Source of the DNA: Bondarzewia mesenterica
Lineage: Eukaryota; Basidiomycota; Agaricomycetes; Russulales; Bondarzewiaceae
Assembly (NCBI GenBank): GCA_004802705.1
Contig: SGPL01000515.1
Location: forward strand, 1 to 23,363
DNA length: 23,363 bases
Direction of reading: 5' to 3'
Shown here: in pieces, positions 1 through 10,546 of the stretch
Position numbering within the stretch: position 1 is the stretch's first letter
How the letters are laid out: each line of letters starts with the position of its first letter
The notes under the pieces: model-generated
The model's database searches: none
What the model saw: the letters and a program-made list of their open reading frames with translations, nothing else
What the model was told of the DNA's origin: nothing
Translations under genes and position numbers: made by a program

Positions 1-221
1 ACATCTTGGACCTTTAACCCGAATATCGCACCGACTTCGCATCCTCATCGGAACATCGCGCCGATATCGCAATTGATCGCACGCTCTCATCCTTCGTACC
101 CATCTACTCACACATCTGTGTCTTCACAGCAGACGTCTACTCGACTCACCCTCTTGCACATCACCTGTGGTGTCTTTTGGGGTGTTGTTTCTCCCCTAGG
201 GGCATCGCGAGTGTATCATTT

Positions 222-239
222 TGGAGCCCACCACGAGGG
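222..239 (+). other. Candidate tRNA primer-binding site of the retroelement
   Basis: The stretch begins TGGAGCCC, and a primer-binding site complementary to the CCA end of a tRNA must start with TGG. It lies three bases after a CA (217-218) that could be the end of a 5' LTR, and about 400 nt before the gag start. No tRNA was matched and only one putative LTR end is present, so this is weak. Confidence 0.25.
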
Positions 240-619
240 GGTGAGTTTTCAAGATTGCTGCTGAAGGCCGACACCGTCTATCTTGACCTACCACTGCTCG
301 CGATCTTCAACAAGAATTTATCACCATTTTCCAAAACCCTCAGAATCTTGCCGACACTTCGCTCTTCTCAGATGATGATATCGTACCAGAGCACCTCTCT
401 CATCACTACCTTCTGTCATCGCCATCACCATCTTCGCCTTTACAACCTATCGATACCTCTTACTATGCAACTCCACCTGTTTCGCCACCTCTGATGTCAC
501 CACTGGATTCCAATCAGTCTTCGCTCAATTTATCGCCCTGACTCCATTACACTCCTCTCCCTAGCGATTTCAGATCGCAACAACCATCCGTTACAACACA
601 AGTAATTATTCGCTCAACT

Positions 620-2710
620 ATGGCTCCTTTGATGCCCGCATGCGGCGATTGCACCGCACCCACCTTTGACACCAAACAACCTCGCGAACTTTGTCGCTAC
701 TTCACCGACCTCGAATTCCACTTCACGCGCTCGGAGGTCACCAATGACGAAGAAAAGAAGACCCATGCTTGCCGATTTCTCGATGTCGACACTTGCGAAC
801 TCTGGCAGTCGCTAGCCAAATATGCAGATGCTGCGAAGACCTATGAAGACTTCAAATCGGTGATCTACAAGTTATATCCTGGAGCCGCCAAAGAAGATAG
901 GAAGTGGTCGATCGCAGATATGGACAAGCTCATCGGCGAACGTTCTAGGATTGGGATCCTCTATATCGGCGACCTTGGCGAATATCATCGCCAATTCCTC
1001 AACATCACCACCTTCTTGATCGCTAAGAAATGCCTCTCCATTCCTGAACAAAGTCGCGCATTCGCTCGAGGCTTCCACCCCGAATTATGGGCCCGAGTTT
1101 CGCAATGCCTTCAGCTAAAGTCGCCAGACCATTTCCCCGATGATCCGTATGATATTCAGGAAGTGCACGATGTGGCGCGATTTGTCCTCCATGGCACCAC
1201 TTCAGCAGTACGGCCCACCGACATCTCTTTATTGCCGTTGATCGCACCTATCGCCTCGGCTACCAAAGTCAAGACGGAAGACCTCGCGACCATGTTCGAA
1301 CGCATTACCGAGACTTTCGTCAAGGCCCTTAGTGGTCAACAAGCCATCGGACCCCCTCGTCCCCCTTCGAATCCCAAAACCGCTGGTCGCTGCACCTTCT
1401 GTGGCAATGCTGGACATTATATGCGAGAATGCCCCGAAGTGGAAGACTATATTCGCCAGGGCAAGTGCAGGCGCAATCTCGAAGGCAAGGTGATCCTATC
1501 GTCGGGAGCCTTCGTCCCGCGAAGTATTCCAGGGCTTTGGTTGAAGGAGCGCATCAATGAATGGCATCGTCGCAACCCCGGACAGATCGCGCGAGGACAG
1601 CTGCTTCTCAATGTCTTACCCAATGTCTACTATGATCATTCCGCACCTGACCCGACTGATCCTCCAGCCCCTGCAATCGCCATGACTGTGCATCTCTCAG
1701 CATATCATCTGACAACAGATGATCGCATCGCCAGCCTTGAACGCGAACTGTTCCAACTTCGCAATCGGCGACAACCCAGAACCATGATCGTGCGACGCCC
1801 TGAGGCGGACAGTGACGAAGAACCCAGCGATAACACTCCCGAAGTACCGCGCCATGCTGCTCAGAAGGTCTCGCACCCAGTTCCATATGTTCAAGTTCCT
1901 CCGCGTCCAAAACCAGCCCCTGCTGAACCCACACGGCATGTTGACCCTCCCATTCATCCGTACGCTGCAGCCCGCGATGTGACCTATGTCCCATCGGTCG
2001 ATAAAGTCACCAATGGGGTTCCGCAACCACCTGCGATCAAGAAGCAAGAACCTGCATATCGCACGATGGTGCTGATCTATGACGAAGCAGTCACGAAGGA
2101 TGTTTATAATAGGGCTATGTCGTCTCCGATCATGGTCACCCAACGCGAGCTTCTATCACTTTCTCCGGAAGTTCGTGCCCAGATTCGTGAAGCCACTGCT
2201 GGCCGACACATTCCTCAGTGCAACGGCGGACAAGCCAAGGTCTTAATGCAAGACGATGCCCTTCCCTTTGCCCTTGACGATCTCGACCCACCCTGCGACA
2301 TCGAGAATACTGCACCCGATATCGCGACAGCCTCATTTGCACAAATCCTCCATCAGCCACTTGTCCCTCCCGAAGGATCGCTAGTTATCCCGGACCCATA
2401 CGAAGCCTACTTCAATTCGCTCACACCGGACGAAGAACCCGAACCCCTCATTGTCGCAAAAGAATCATCGGCACTTCGCTCTATCCTACCACTCGTCGAT
2501 CACCAACAGCGAGTCGAATCCATTGTCGATCCTGGGTCGCAGATTATCGCAATGTTCGAAGAAGTCTGCAATGAACTGGCCCTCATCTATGATCCCGATA
2601 TTGTGCTCAACATGCAATCTGCGAATGGCGTTATAAACGTGCGCCCCAGTCCCCGATGCGTACTCGTTCAAGATCGCCTTCACTGCCGTCTGGATACAAC
2701 GGACGACTGA
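620..2710 (+). CDS. Gag-like polyprotein with zinc knuckle and truncated aspartic protease
   Basis: The 696-residue frame is uninterrupted. Residues about 10-250 are a helical, charged gag/capsid-like region. A CCHC zinc knuckle (C258, C261, H266, C271; CX2CX4HX4C) marks a nucleic-acid-binding nucleocapsid part. A proline-rich, low-complexity stretch (about 330-480) follows. Near the C-terminus D637-P-G-S640 sits in the context expected for the catalytic Asp-x-Gly-Ser of a retropepsin, followed by the typical hydrophobic strand and a QSANG motif around residue 670. The frame then ends about 20 residues later, before the rest of the protease fold. The last residues look out of frame relative to that family, so a small indel plus truncation is likely. 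The start is the first ATG of the frame. The open gag frame suggests a fairly young insertion. No host function is implied. Confidence 0.75.
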   Translation: MAPLMPACGDCTAPTFDTKQPRELCRYFTDLEFHFTRSEVTNDEEKKTHACRFLDVDTCELWQSLAKYADAAKTYEDFKSVIYKLYPGAAKEDRKWSIADMDKLIGERSRIGILYIGDLGEYHRQFLNITTFLIAKKCLSIPEQSRAFARGFHPELWARVSQCLQLKSPDHFPDDPYDIQEVHDVARFVLHGTTSAVRPTDISLLPLIAPIASATKVKTEDLATMFERITETFVKALSGQQAIGPPRPPSNPKTAGRCTFCGNAGHYMRECPEVEDYIRQGKCRRNLEGKVILSSGAFVPRSIPGLWLKERINEWHRRNPGQIARGQLLLNVLPNVYYDHSAPDPTDPPAPAIAMTVHLSAYHLTTDDRIASLERELFQLRNRRQPRTMIVRRPEADSDEEPSDNTPEVPRHAAQKVSHPVPYVQVPPRPKPAPAEPTRHVDPPIHPYAAARDVTYVPSVDKVTNGVPQPPAIKKQEPAYRTMVLIYDEAVTKDVYNRAMSSPIMVTQRELLSLSPEVRAQIREATAGRHIPQCNGGQAKVLMQDDALPFALDDLDPPCDIENTAPDIATASFAQILHQPLVPPEGSLVIPDPYEAYFNSLTPDEEPEPLIVAKESSALRSILPLVDHQQRVESIVDPGSQIIAMFEEVCNELALIYDPDIVLNMQSANGVINVRPSPRCVLVQDRLHCRLDTTDD

Positions 2711-3117
2711 TGAAATAGTCTATGCATAATGACGGTGAGGTCCACAATGTATCCCATAACGCAGCGGGCGTTTCCAGGTCTACTGATGGTTGTCAAAATG
2801 CTGATACTGCATCTTCATGAAATTGAAGAAATTAATGCACGGACGTGTTGCGATATATCTCGAAATGTCAAAGAACTCACAACGCAACGTCCGGATTGTC
2901 CATGCGCAAACCAGCCAAGTCCTCCACAACGTGGGACATTTCGGCCTTTGAATTCGTCGCTCACAAGGTACTACGGTCGAGTCGCCCGTAAGTTCGAATC
3001 CAAGCATCCAAAAAGCAAATAACTGACGTTAATAGGATCACACATGTTCCAGACAGCGATGACATCGCCATGAATCGTGCGAGACAGAATTTCAGACTCT
3101 TTCCAGTGAAATCAATG

Positions 3118-3570
3118 CTAGGCAGAAGCCCACTCCAGTATCCTGTCCGATTGTTGCTCAATCAAAAAAAGACTTGAGTCAACTGAGGGAGAATATGTAC
3201 GCACTCTTTCGGCCAACACTGTATCATGCCAATGAATGATTGAGCGTCTGACAAGAAATTTCCATGACGCGGCGACATACTCGATAGATGCATCGATATC
3301 GATGTTCACACTCCCTCTCTGAGCCGCCGACCAGACCAACGAGACACGATCGGTGCGAGCGCGGCCTGCCACGTCGAAATGCTTCCGAATATGCAAATCT
3401 GTGATTTCGATCAGTTCCAAGACCAAATCCTTGAATTGAGGCTTTTGTGCTAGAAATAGAGAGACGTCAATCGTGAGCCACAGGAGGTTCGAATGACCAT
3501 GAGACCTAGCTCTGGAAACTCCCACGATGGGAACTTCTCCGACGAGTTCCGTCAAACTTGACGGATGCAC
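3118..3570 (-). CDS. Possible exon of an unrecognised protein
   Basis: A 150-codon open stretch on the minus strand has amino-acid composition unlike a random shadow frame: alternating hydrophobic and charged segments, for example a FKDLVLELIEITDLHIRKHF helix-like segment. Just upstream on that strand the sequence TTCCAG could act as an acceptor, and the open frame continues across it. I recognise no domain. It could be an exon of a host gene, a remnant, or chance. No complete gene model could be built around it. Confidence 0.22.
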   Translation of the reverse strand: MHPSSLTELVGEVPIVGVSRARSHGHSNLLWLTIDVSLFLAQKPQFKDLVLELIEITDLHIRKHFDVAGRARTDRVSLVWSAAQRGSVNIDIDASIEYVAASWKFLVRRSIIHWHDTVLAERVRTYSPSVDSSLFLIEQQSDRILEWASA

Positions 3571-4358
3571 GACTGCTGGAATGGTGAATCTGCTTTGTCG
3601 ATGCCGACGCTAACGAGTTAGCTTTCGGGAGCATACTTTACATATCGCCATCGCGCTCCGTCGCTTTGATCGAGACAAGACATCGCTGAACAGAGCGTCC
3701 AATGAAGGCCGGGATGTACATCTAGTCGATATGTCCATGGGGCTCAGTCGGCACTGAGCGCTGATAGAGAGATGTGGAGAACTCCTTCCTCAGTATGGCC
3801 GGGTGCTGGGTGCGTACGCTCTATGCATGGGTCATCTGTGGAACAAAAAAATCTTAGATGATAATGACATATCACCGTGTGGGCGTGTTCTGATCATTCG
3901 CTGATGGGTTTTTGACGCTCGCAATTTGAATCTACGTACTCACAAGCGGATAGCCTGGGTGTGACGTCGGCACACCCAACGTAGATATTGCATCCGCGGC
4001 TCCTTTGCGAAGCTACTGGCCGAAGCCGACGGCCACTTGTGCGAGGAGGCCGAGGTAATGTTTTGGAACTGAGATTTCAAAGGTGATACTGATAGTTGGC
4101 CAGGGAATGATATCTCCAACGCGACTTTGCGGACACTAACTGGCTCAATATCAGAATCAACACGACCTTTTGAAGTCGGATACATCGGATCTTCCTCCTC
4201 ACTTTTGCACGACTGTGAGTTGACTGTGAGTGAGTGATCGCTGTTCTCGGGCATGCTGAAGATCCCCGAAGCTTCTGCCCAGCAACTCCACATCCGTATC
4301 ACCGCAGCTGCGAAGCCGTCGCATAGCGTCACACATCCTGCCGAAGTACGTGAGTGGG

Positions 4359-4365
4359 TTAAATA
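4359..4365 (+). promoter_or_regulatory. TATA-like element upstream of the P450 gene
   Basis: TTAAATA lies 34 bases before the P450 start codon, inside a small palindrome (GGGT-TAAAT-ACCC). The position would imply a very short 5' leader, so it is only a candidate. Confidence 0.2.
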
Positions 4366-4398
4366 CCCACCACCGCGAACGGACTTGCCGCGACAACC

Positions 4399-6986
4399 AT
4401 GACTTCGTTCTTATCCTCCTCCATCCTCACCGCAATTTTAGCTGCAGGTTCCATAGCAGTAGGCTGTGTCGTCTACGAGGTGACCCGGAAAGTTTTGCAG
4501 AACTACAATTCGCCCCTGCGCAACATTCCTGGGCCGAGTTCCCTAGGCTTCGTTCGGGGTAGCTTTGGCCATGCGCCAGAGTTTGAAGCCTTCGGGCTGA
4601 TTGAGCAGTGGATTGAGGAGTATGGTCATACATTCACCTTCAAGACGGTCTTCAGTGTACGTTGCAAGCTCCTTGTCATCTCTGACTGCCGCCATAAATG
4701 CTGACGTCCTTCAATCAGTATAATAAACTCTTTACCATGGACACAAAGGCGTTGTCCCATGTCCTTTCGCACCATGGTGGGTACGAAAAGACGGGCGAGG
4801 CACGTTTCAATCTGGGCGAGCTCCTGGGAAAAGGTGACGAATCACAACAGCCGCCAATGTAAAAAGAGAACGTAGCGCTGATGGTCAATTTTGATTCAGG
4901 GCTTCTGTTCGTTGAAGGTGTGGAAACATCTATCTGCGGTGTATTGTCTGCGGCTAATCTATCGTCATTCTACGACAGGGGAGGATCACAGGAAGCAGGT
5001 GAGTTTGGCGCACCATGCATAGTCGATTTGTAGATTCATTTCACTATCGCACAGCGCAAGGTCTTGGTACGACTCTCAATTGCACCCGCTTGCCTAGATG
5101 CTGTCTTCTAAAATTATTCGCAGAGTCCCGCCTTCGGCAATGCCCAAATTCGCGGATTCACGGAGATCTTTGTCGAAAAATCCAACGAGGTACTTGGAAT
5201 TTCTATAACTTTACCCCCTACACTTATCAGAATTAACCTTACACTATCCATTTTCGTTTAGCTTCGAGACATCTGGGCGTCTAAAGTATCAAGCAGCCCT
5301 CGTAAAGATGGAAAACTCGAAGTGGACGCGTTTGCCTGGTTGAACAAGGTCACGCTAGATATCATTGGTTTAGCAGGTGATACCGTCTTCTTTTTTCTTT
5401 CTTACGTCTTTGGAGAGCCTCATCCATGTCCGATCACTTTCAAGGCTTCAACTATGATTTCGACTCTCTGCATTCTCCCGACGACAAACCGAACGAATTG
5501 AACGAGGCCGTGCGCACCATGTTTTCCTTCGACGTCGAGAAACTGTCCTTCCTCCTCCAACTCTTTTTCCCGCCTACGCGTATTTTCGTGAGTCACGAAT
5601 CCCTTCCATACCCTTTTCTCCTCGGGAACGCATGATTGACAAATGATTCGACGGCACGATGACAGCCTACTGAGCGTTCGCGCCAATTAGCCAAGGCTCT
5701 GACTGTCCTCCGCCGTATCGGTATGAAGATGATCGCGGAGAAAAAGGCAGCGGTTCTCGTCGAGGCTTCCGAGGGCGTCGAGAAGAAGGACGTTGAAGGA
5801 CGTGATATCCTCAGTCTCCTCATCAAGGCGAACATGGCCACGGATCTGCCGGAGAGTGCGCGATTGAATGATGAGGAAATCTTGTCTCGTGAGTGGTCCA
5901 CACCTTCGTGGTGCGCCGACTGATATCTTACGATTTTTTGAGGATAGAGGTGCCCACGTTCCTAGTAGCAGGCCACGAAACAACTAGGTACGCGCACTCT
6001 GTCTTTGCTACCTTTTTTTTTTCCAATTTTTTTTCATGATTGACACACTCTCGTCACAGTACCGGTGTAGCATGGACGCTCTTTGCCCTCTCAGGCCACC
6101 CCGCGATCCAAAGCAAACTTCGTGTCGAGCTTCTCGCCCACCCCACAGACACACCGACTATGGATGAGCTCAACTCCTTGCCCTACCTTGACGCCGTCGT
6201 GCGCGAGGTATTGCGTCTGTACGCGCCTGTAGGCAACACGGAGCGCGTCGCGGTGCAGGACGATGTGATACCGCTCAACACGGAGTTCGTCGACAAGGAC
6301 GGTGTCAGGAGGAAAGAAATACGGTCCGTCCGCCTGCGTTCACTTTCCTTTATTCTTTTTATTTTGCCTTTTGCCTTCGAGGTCAACGCTGATGGGTTGT
6401 GCGTGGTCCTACAGCGTCGCCAGAGGAGATCAGATTCACATCCCTATCCGCATACTGAACAGATCCGTTGAGTTTTGGGGCGAAGATGCTCATGAATTCA
6501 AGTGCGCATTTATCTTTTTGGACGCGATCGTCTTCAAACCCGCTTTTCTCGGCACAAGGACAGAGAGCTTTCTGACATTGTATTTGTTGCTCTTTAGACC
6601 GGAGCGCTGGACCAACCCCTCCGAAGCATCCGCACAGAGCGCACGCATTCCCAGCATCTGGAGCAACTTGCTGACCTTCATCTCTGGTTCACATGCCTGC
6701 ATCGGCTACCGTTTCTCCATCATCGAGTTGAGCCCTTTCCTCCTTCCCTCCACCCCATTCCCACCTTCTCTTGTCGTCCTTTCTGCAACTCATGTGGCCC
6801 GCCACACCTCGTAGGATGAAAGCTCTCCTGTTCGCCATCGTCCGCGCGTTCGAGTTTGAACTCGCGGTGACGCCGGAAGATGTCATTCGTAAGACGAACG
6901 TGGTCGGGAGACCGTTCGTGGCGAGCAACCCCGGTGCGGGATCACAGTTGCCGTTGTTGATCCGTGCGGTCAAGACGACGGATTAA
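4399..6986 (+). CDS. Cytochrome P450 monooxygenase, 14 exons, intact
   Basis: A heme-thiolate monooxygenase, probably ER-anchored and working with NADPH-P450 reductase; the substrate is unknown. Exons joined by eye: 4399-4656, 4719-4833, 4900-4917, 4979-4998, 5055-5066, 5124-5189, 5262-5376, 5445-5587, 5666-5888, 5948-5987, 6060-6323, 6415-6501, 6598-6726, 6815-6986. All phases fit, giving 553 residues, a normal length. Visible hallmarks are an N-terminal membrane helix (about 5-26), a proline hinge NIPGP (about 43-47), the I-helix motif AGHETTS (331-337), the K-helix ExxR (E386, R389), PERW (455-458) and the heme loop [10 protein letters not shown] (481-490) with ligand Cys488. His486 replaces the usual Arg. 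Exons of 18, 20 and 12 nt encode the C-helix motif GEDHRKQRKVL. Some donors are non-consensus (GTCCGT, GTTGAG). Fungal P450s of this kind serve secondary metabolism or xenobiotic oxidation; no cluster partners are nearby. CYP family not assigned. Confidence 0.93.
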
Positions 6987-8071
6987 AGATTGTCGAACAA
7001 TGGCAGTGTATGTACCTTTTTCTTTTGTTTGGACTGATGCTCACTCGATAGACTCGTTTTCGTTTGAACGCGACCCATGGGGACTTGTTTTTTGCATCGT
7101 TTTGAACTTGGACAGCGATCGGTTGTGTAATGTATTTTTTTTATTACATTCAAGAACGGAACAAATAAGCATTCTCAGCTTGCTCGATACTGTTCATTTG
7201 ATGCCGTGCGCCCGGATGGTCACTGGCGGTTTCCAGGCTCTGAGTGAGTACGTCGGAGGTCGCGATCCTGCTCATTCACCACCCAACGCGCGCGTCCACA
7301 CGAATGTTTCCCTTTTTTCATGCAATCTTACTCAAAGTAGACAGCACTACTGAAAAGGCGGACCCCTGACCTCTCCATCAGCGACTCGGACATTATGCAA
7401 TTCAATTTATTTTATTCTGTCTTCCGTTTTTCAAGGTGAGCCATTTTATTTTATTGACAAAAAGATCGGATGGATTCTTCCACAGGAGCATGACAGCGTT
7501 TGGCACCCGCAGACGGTTGGGAGAGAAATGAACGGCGCAGCTCGCCAGCGCACGTCGCCCTTTTGCCTGATATTACGACCAAATGAACCTGCTTTTCAAA
7601 TCCCCAATCATACCTAAGTAACCTTGGAATTCACGAGCCTCGAGCAAGATATGGTATGCCGTGAAATGTGCGTCATTTGGAAGCCAGAGGCTTACCATAG
7701 CTCTCGCGATGCTTCCTGCGCAGCGTCCGAGCGAGTACTCTACTTCGACCGCAGCGTTGTCTGGTCGGTGCATGTAAGCGCTTACGCGCGCTGACTTGCC
7801 ATTGACGGTACGTCAACTTACCGCAACCTTGTGGAAACCACTCGACTCGACTCAAGTCACCGTATGTATGTAAGTAACGTTGAAGTTTCGAGCTTCTCGC
7901 CCACATTTCCTATGATAAGTTGCTGATGCGCCAATATCGCTTCCTTGGCACTAGAATTCGAAGGCATTCGAGGGCGCTTATGACATTATGCTACAGTCGT
8001 GCATGCCATCACACTGATCGTCTCGGTCTCTTTTCATCCCATCCCTCCAGTGAGTACTATACCGTGGCAGG

Positions 8072-8220
8072 CCAGTGGTGAGCTAGGTAAGTGGTCTTAT
8101 TGACGCACGCGTGACGCGTTTTGAGCGACGTGATGACGACGACAATGGCGGCGGGCGGCAGGTCAGTGGTAAGCTCAGTGGTCTTATTGATGATGGTGAC
8201 GCGTTTTGAGCGACGTGATG

Positions 8221-8251
<31 letters not shown>

Positions 8252-8252
8252 G
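8072..8252. repeat. Imperfect tandem duplication, two copies of about 85-90 bp
   Basis: Copy A (about 8072-8155) and copy B (about 8163-8252) share, in the same order, CAGTGGT, GTGGTCTTATTGA, GTGACGCGTTTTGAGCGACG, a GAC run and a GGCGGCGGG end. They differ by small indels and by the length of the GAC run, which has grown in copy B. This looks like a local segmental duplication. Confidence 0.8.
8217..8245. repeat. GAC trinucleotide microsatellite
   Basis: About nine consecutive GAC/ACG units directly follow GTGATGACG. It is the expanded counterpart of the shorter GAC run in the first copy of the tandem duplication. Confidence 0.9.
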
Positions 8253-10369
8253 ATGATGAAGAAGATGTGGTGATGCGATCGGTAGCGATCGTTTCAGCGG
8301 CTTCTTGCACACCTTTGACCTTCACATCCGCATGCGTTGATTCGCCTCGAAATTCGATCTGATAAGTGCGTCGTGGCGAGGGTGTGTATATGCATGAGAT
8401 TGTTTACATAGGTACAGAACGTGACTGACCAGTACATGTTTTATAGAAAAAGTTCAAAACTCACGACGAAGAGTATGTACACAAGTTCGCACTTTTTTTT
8501 CCATGTGGACGGCGGTACCTTGGGATGCGGCCTGTAGAACAGCGCTAGGTCAGGTCGGATCGTGCTCAGTGCCGCATAAAGCGCGTTGTCATACGTACTT
8601 CAATTTCAATTGTACTGGACGGAATGGCATGCACACTGTGCACGCGGCGCGATTGGGTACCAATAGCTTATCACGAATGCGTACATATGTACCCACGAAT
8701 GCGAGATGGGATGTCGACCTATGTCGACGCGCTATCAATTGAATATTCGACGATTCCGTGTTCTCAAGGCCAGGAGTACTACTCACCCACTCGATTATAT
8801 ATTGAAATCTTGAAATCTTGAACCTACCGTTAATCGAGTTGTATCTTTTTTTTACGTGATGCGTTTCGACTCTTTGTGTGACAAGTTGGGTGGGTTTGGC
8901 TGCGGTCGGTGCATGGAGGTCCGAGGGCCGAAACGGAAGATCGCCGCCCGAAAGCATCCGAACCGGTCAATACACTTCAATACAGTACAAGATGTACTTA
9001 CAAGTCGCAAATGACAGTGCAGAATGGGCGATCGGCGCCAAGAGTGACTTTAAACTCTGCTGGCAGGTGCCTGGACCGCGTTACACTCAACGTTGATTTT
9101 GGTACACCGAGTGCAGTGCTGAAGAGGCTTGCTCGCGTGGCGACAAGTCCTTGCTGTGAATGGGCGTATGCTGACTTGCTTTGATCAGTTTTTCACGCGC
9201 CGTTGTGACTCGTCACACGATTATTCAAGGTTTTTGATGCAAGTCAGCCACGGAGACTAACGCAAGCGCCTTTGCCAGCGGGTGAGTGTTGCGGACCGTG
9301 ACCGCGTGGGTCCGCTGCATCATGGCGGGCCGGTGACCGGGGCGGCGGGGTGTTTGTGCTCTGCAAAAACATTCAGGGGTGCCATGAACAGGATATGACA
9401 TGCAGGAGGACCTGCTATGAGCTGTTATGTCGATGGCAGGACGTGGTGGCGCGGAGGTCGATCGCGAGTCTGAGGGAATCCGAAGCGTGTGTCTATTACG
9501 ACGAACTCTGATTGTAGCGTATCAGCCTTTTCACAATTCCGTCCAGTATATGCGGTGTGTTTCTTGCGTGTTTCTTATTTTATTTATTTATTTTTAGGAA
9601 AGCTCGGTACGAATTGCCGTCACATCCTCATGGAAGGTCTGCTTAGTCACACTAGAGATCGGGGCTGGGCGATCTGGAGCGCGGTCTGCAGATCATTCAC
9701 GGTTCCGGACCGGTTGTGCGCGGTCGCCGTGCCGGTTTTGCAAATCAGTAAGCAGCCTGTTGTTTGTTGTTCATATCCGGACTTATAATGGTATTTTCTG
9801 ATTTATTATGGCCAGACTGCGGATTTCGGTCGGTAGGATCGCGCGTGGCGAAAGGGCAAGGAACAGGGGGTTGGTACGGAGGGCAGGGCCGGGGGCGGGA
9901 ACAACGTGGATGGAAGAAGCGAAGGAGAAGGCAGGGGTATGGCTGAGACACGAAGAAATTGAGAACTGTGTGAACGAGAAAAGACGTCTTCCGCTCCAGG
10001 ACGTATTTTACCAAGGGAGGCCATGTTTTGAGTTTGCGAAGCCAGCTGGCGCCTGCATGCACATTGCAAGGGCGGTTTTGTAGGCGAGTTCAATGGCTGA
10101 CTAGTGCTGAATCAGCTTGGTGAGGTACACGTGCAAGGACGAGAAGGCCGCTCGTTCGCGTCTCGCTCGACATTGAGCTCTGTCGCCTTGCGTTCACGCT
10201 GCTGCCAGCTAGTAAGTGCCCAAGTTCATCGAGAATTGGCACGGTAGGAGTCTCTCAGTGAGAGAGATACTTTAGTCAAGTACACAGACACGCACGGCTC
10301 CCGTCGATCAGTCGGTTCCGTTCCGGACTAGTTCCGCTGCCCCAAACCAAGCCCGCCGCCCCGCCTCGC

Positions 10370-10546
10370 NGANGCNCNTCCCAACNTATTGCCTCGATTT
10401 CACTTACAAAACTCTGCCAGTAAGTATTANNAAACCGGGGCAGNCCCCCATTTCNGGCCCACCAAAACTCACCTGGAANCNATTTCAATTTTTTCTTTTG
10501 TTTTNGAAACANNAAAAAAAAACAAAGAAAAAAAAACNGAGGTGTN
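10370..10546. other. Undetermined bases (low-quality sequence)
   Basis: Sixteen N calls are scattered at 10370, 10373, 10376, 10378, 10386, 10430, 10431, 10444, 10455, 10479, 10481, 10505, 10512, 10513, 10538 and 10546, around poly-C and poly-A stretches. Scattered single Ns rather than a gap indicate unresolved base calls or conflicting reads. No feature can be trusted across this stretch, and the frame breaks described for the genes to its right begin after it. Confidence 0.98.

Larger units (their letters stand above)
1..2735 (+). mobile_element. Truncated LTR-retrotransposon-like element (5' part with gag and start of protease)
   Basis: The stretch carries a non-coding leader of about 600 nt, then a 696-codon gag-like frame with a zinc knuckle and the beginning of a retropepsin domain. 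This is the order gag then protease that opens Ty3/gypsy-type and related basidiomycete elements. No reverse transcriptase, RNase H or integrase motif follows in the next 1.7 kb, so the element is cut inside protease. The left end lies outside the window, and I see no copy of the leader further right that could be a 3' LTR. The leader contains a TGG-starting candidate primer-binding site. Element boundaries are approximate; the class is inferred from gag plus protease only. Confidence 0.7.
2711..4398. other. Gene-poor stretch with orphan exon-like fragments
   Basis: No gene can be assembled here. On the plus strand 2988-3035 looks like a perfect short basidiomycete intron (GTAAGT donor, CTGAC branch-like site, AATAG acceptor), but the flanking frames do not join into a recognisable protein. 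On the minus strand two open stretches (3118-3570, and 3940-4332 ending next to a GTGAGT) have coding-like composition without a recognised domain. The region may be remnants of a gene disrupted by the neighbouring retroelement, or an unrecognised spliced gene. Confidence 0.4.
6987..10369. other. Long gene-poor region
   Basis: Over about 3.4 kb I see no frame with a recognisable domain. The longest open stretches (7573-7906 minus, 8589-8957 minus, 9489-10093 both strands) have no family features. The minus strand at 7570-7910 contains three GTAAG donor-like sites spaced among short open stretches, so a small unrecognised spliced gene there is possible. The region holds an imperfect tandem duplication (8072-8252), a microsatellite, a GC-rich patch (about 9290-9360) and short palindromes (8681-8692; 10251-10265). 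Confidence 0.5.

Noticed and set aside
2985..3005. GTTCGAATCC, which matches a tRNA T-loop / B-box
   Set aside because: No matching A-box, anticodon arm or acceptor stem upstream; it lies inside a consensus intron.
8083..8325. Minus-strand frame with an arginine/serine run
   Set aside because: Produced by translating the GAC microsatellite and the tandem duplication; no start context or homology.
9764..10093. Overlapping open frames on both strands
   Set aside because: G-rich low-complexity sequence gives long open frames by composition alone; no recognisable domain.
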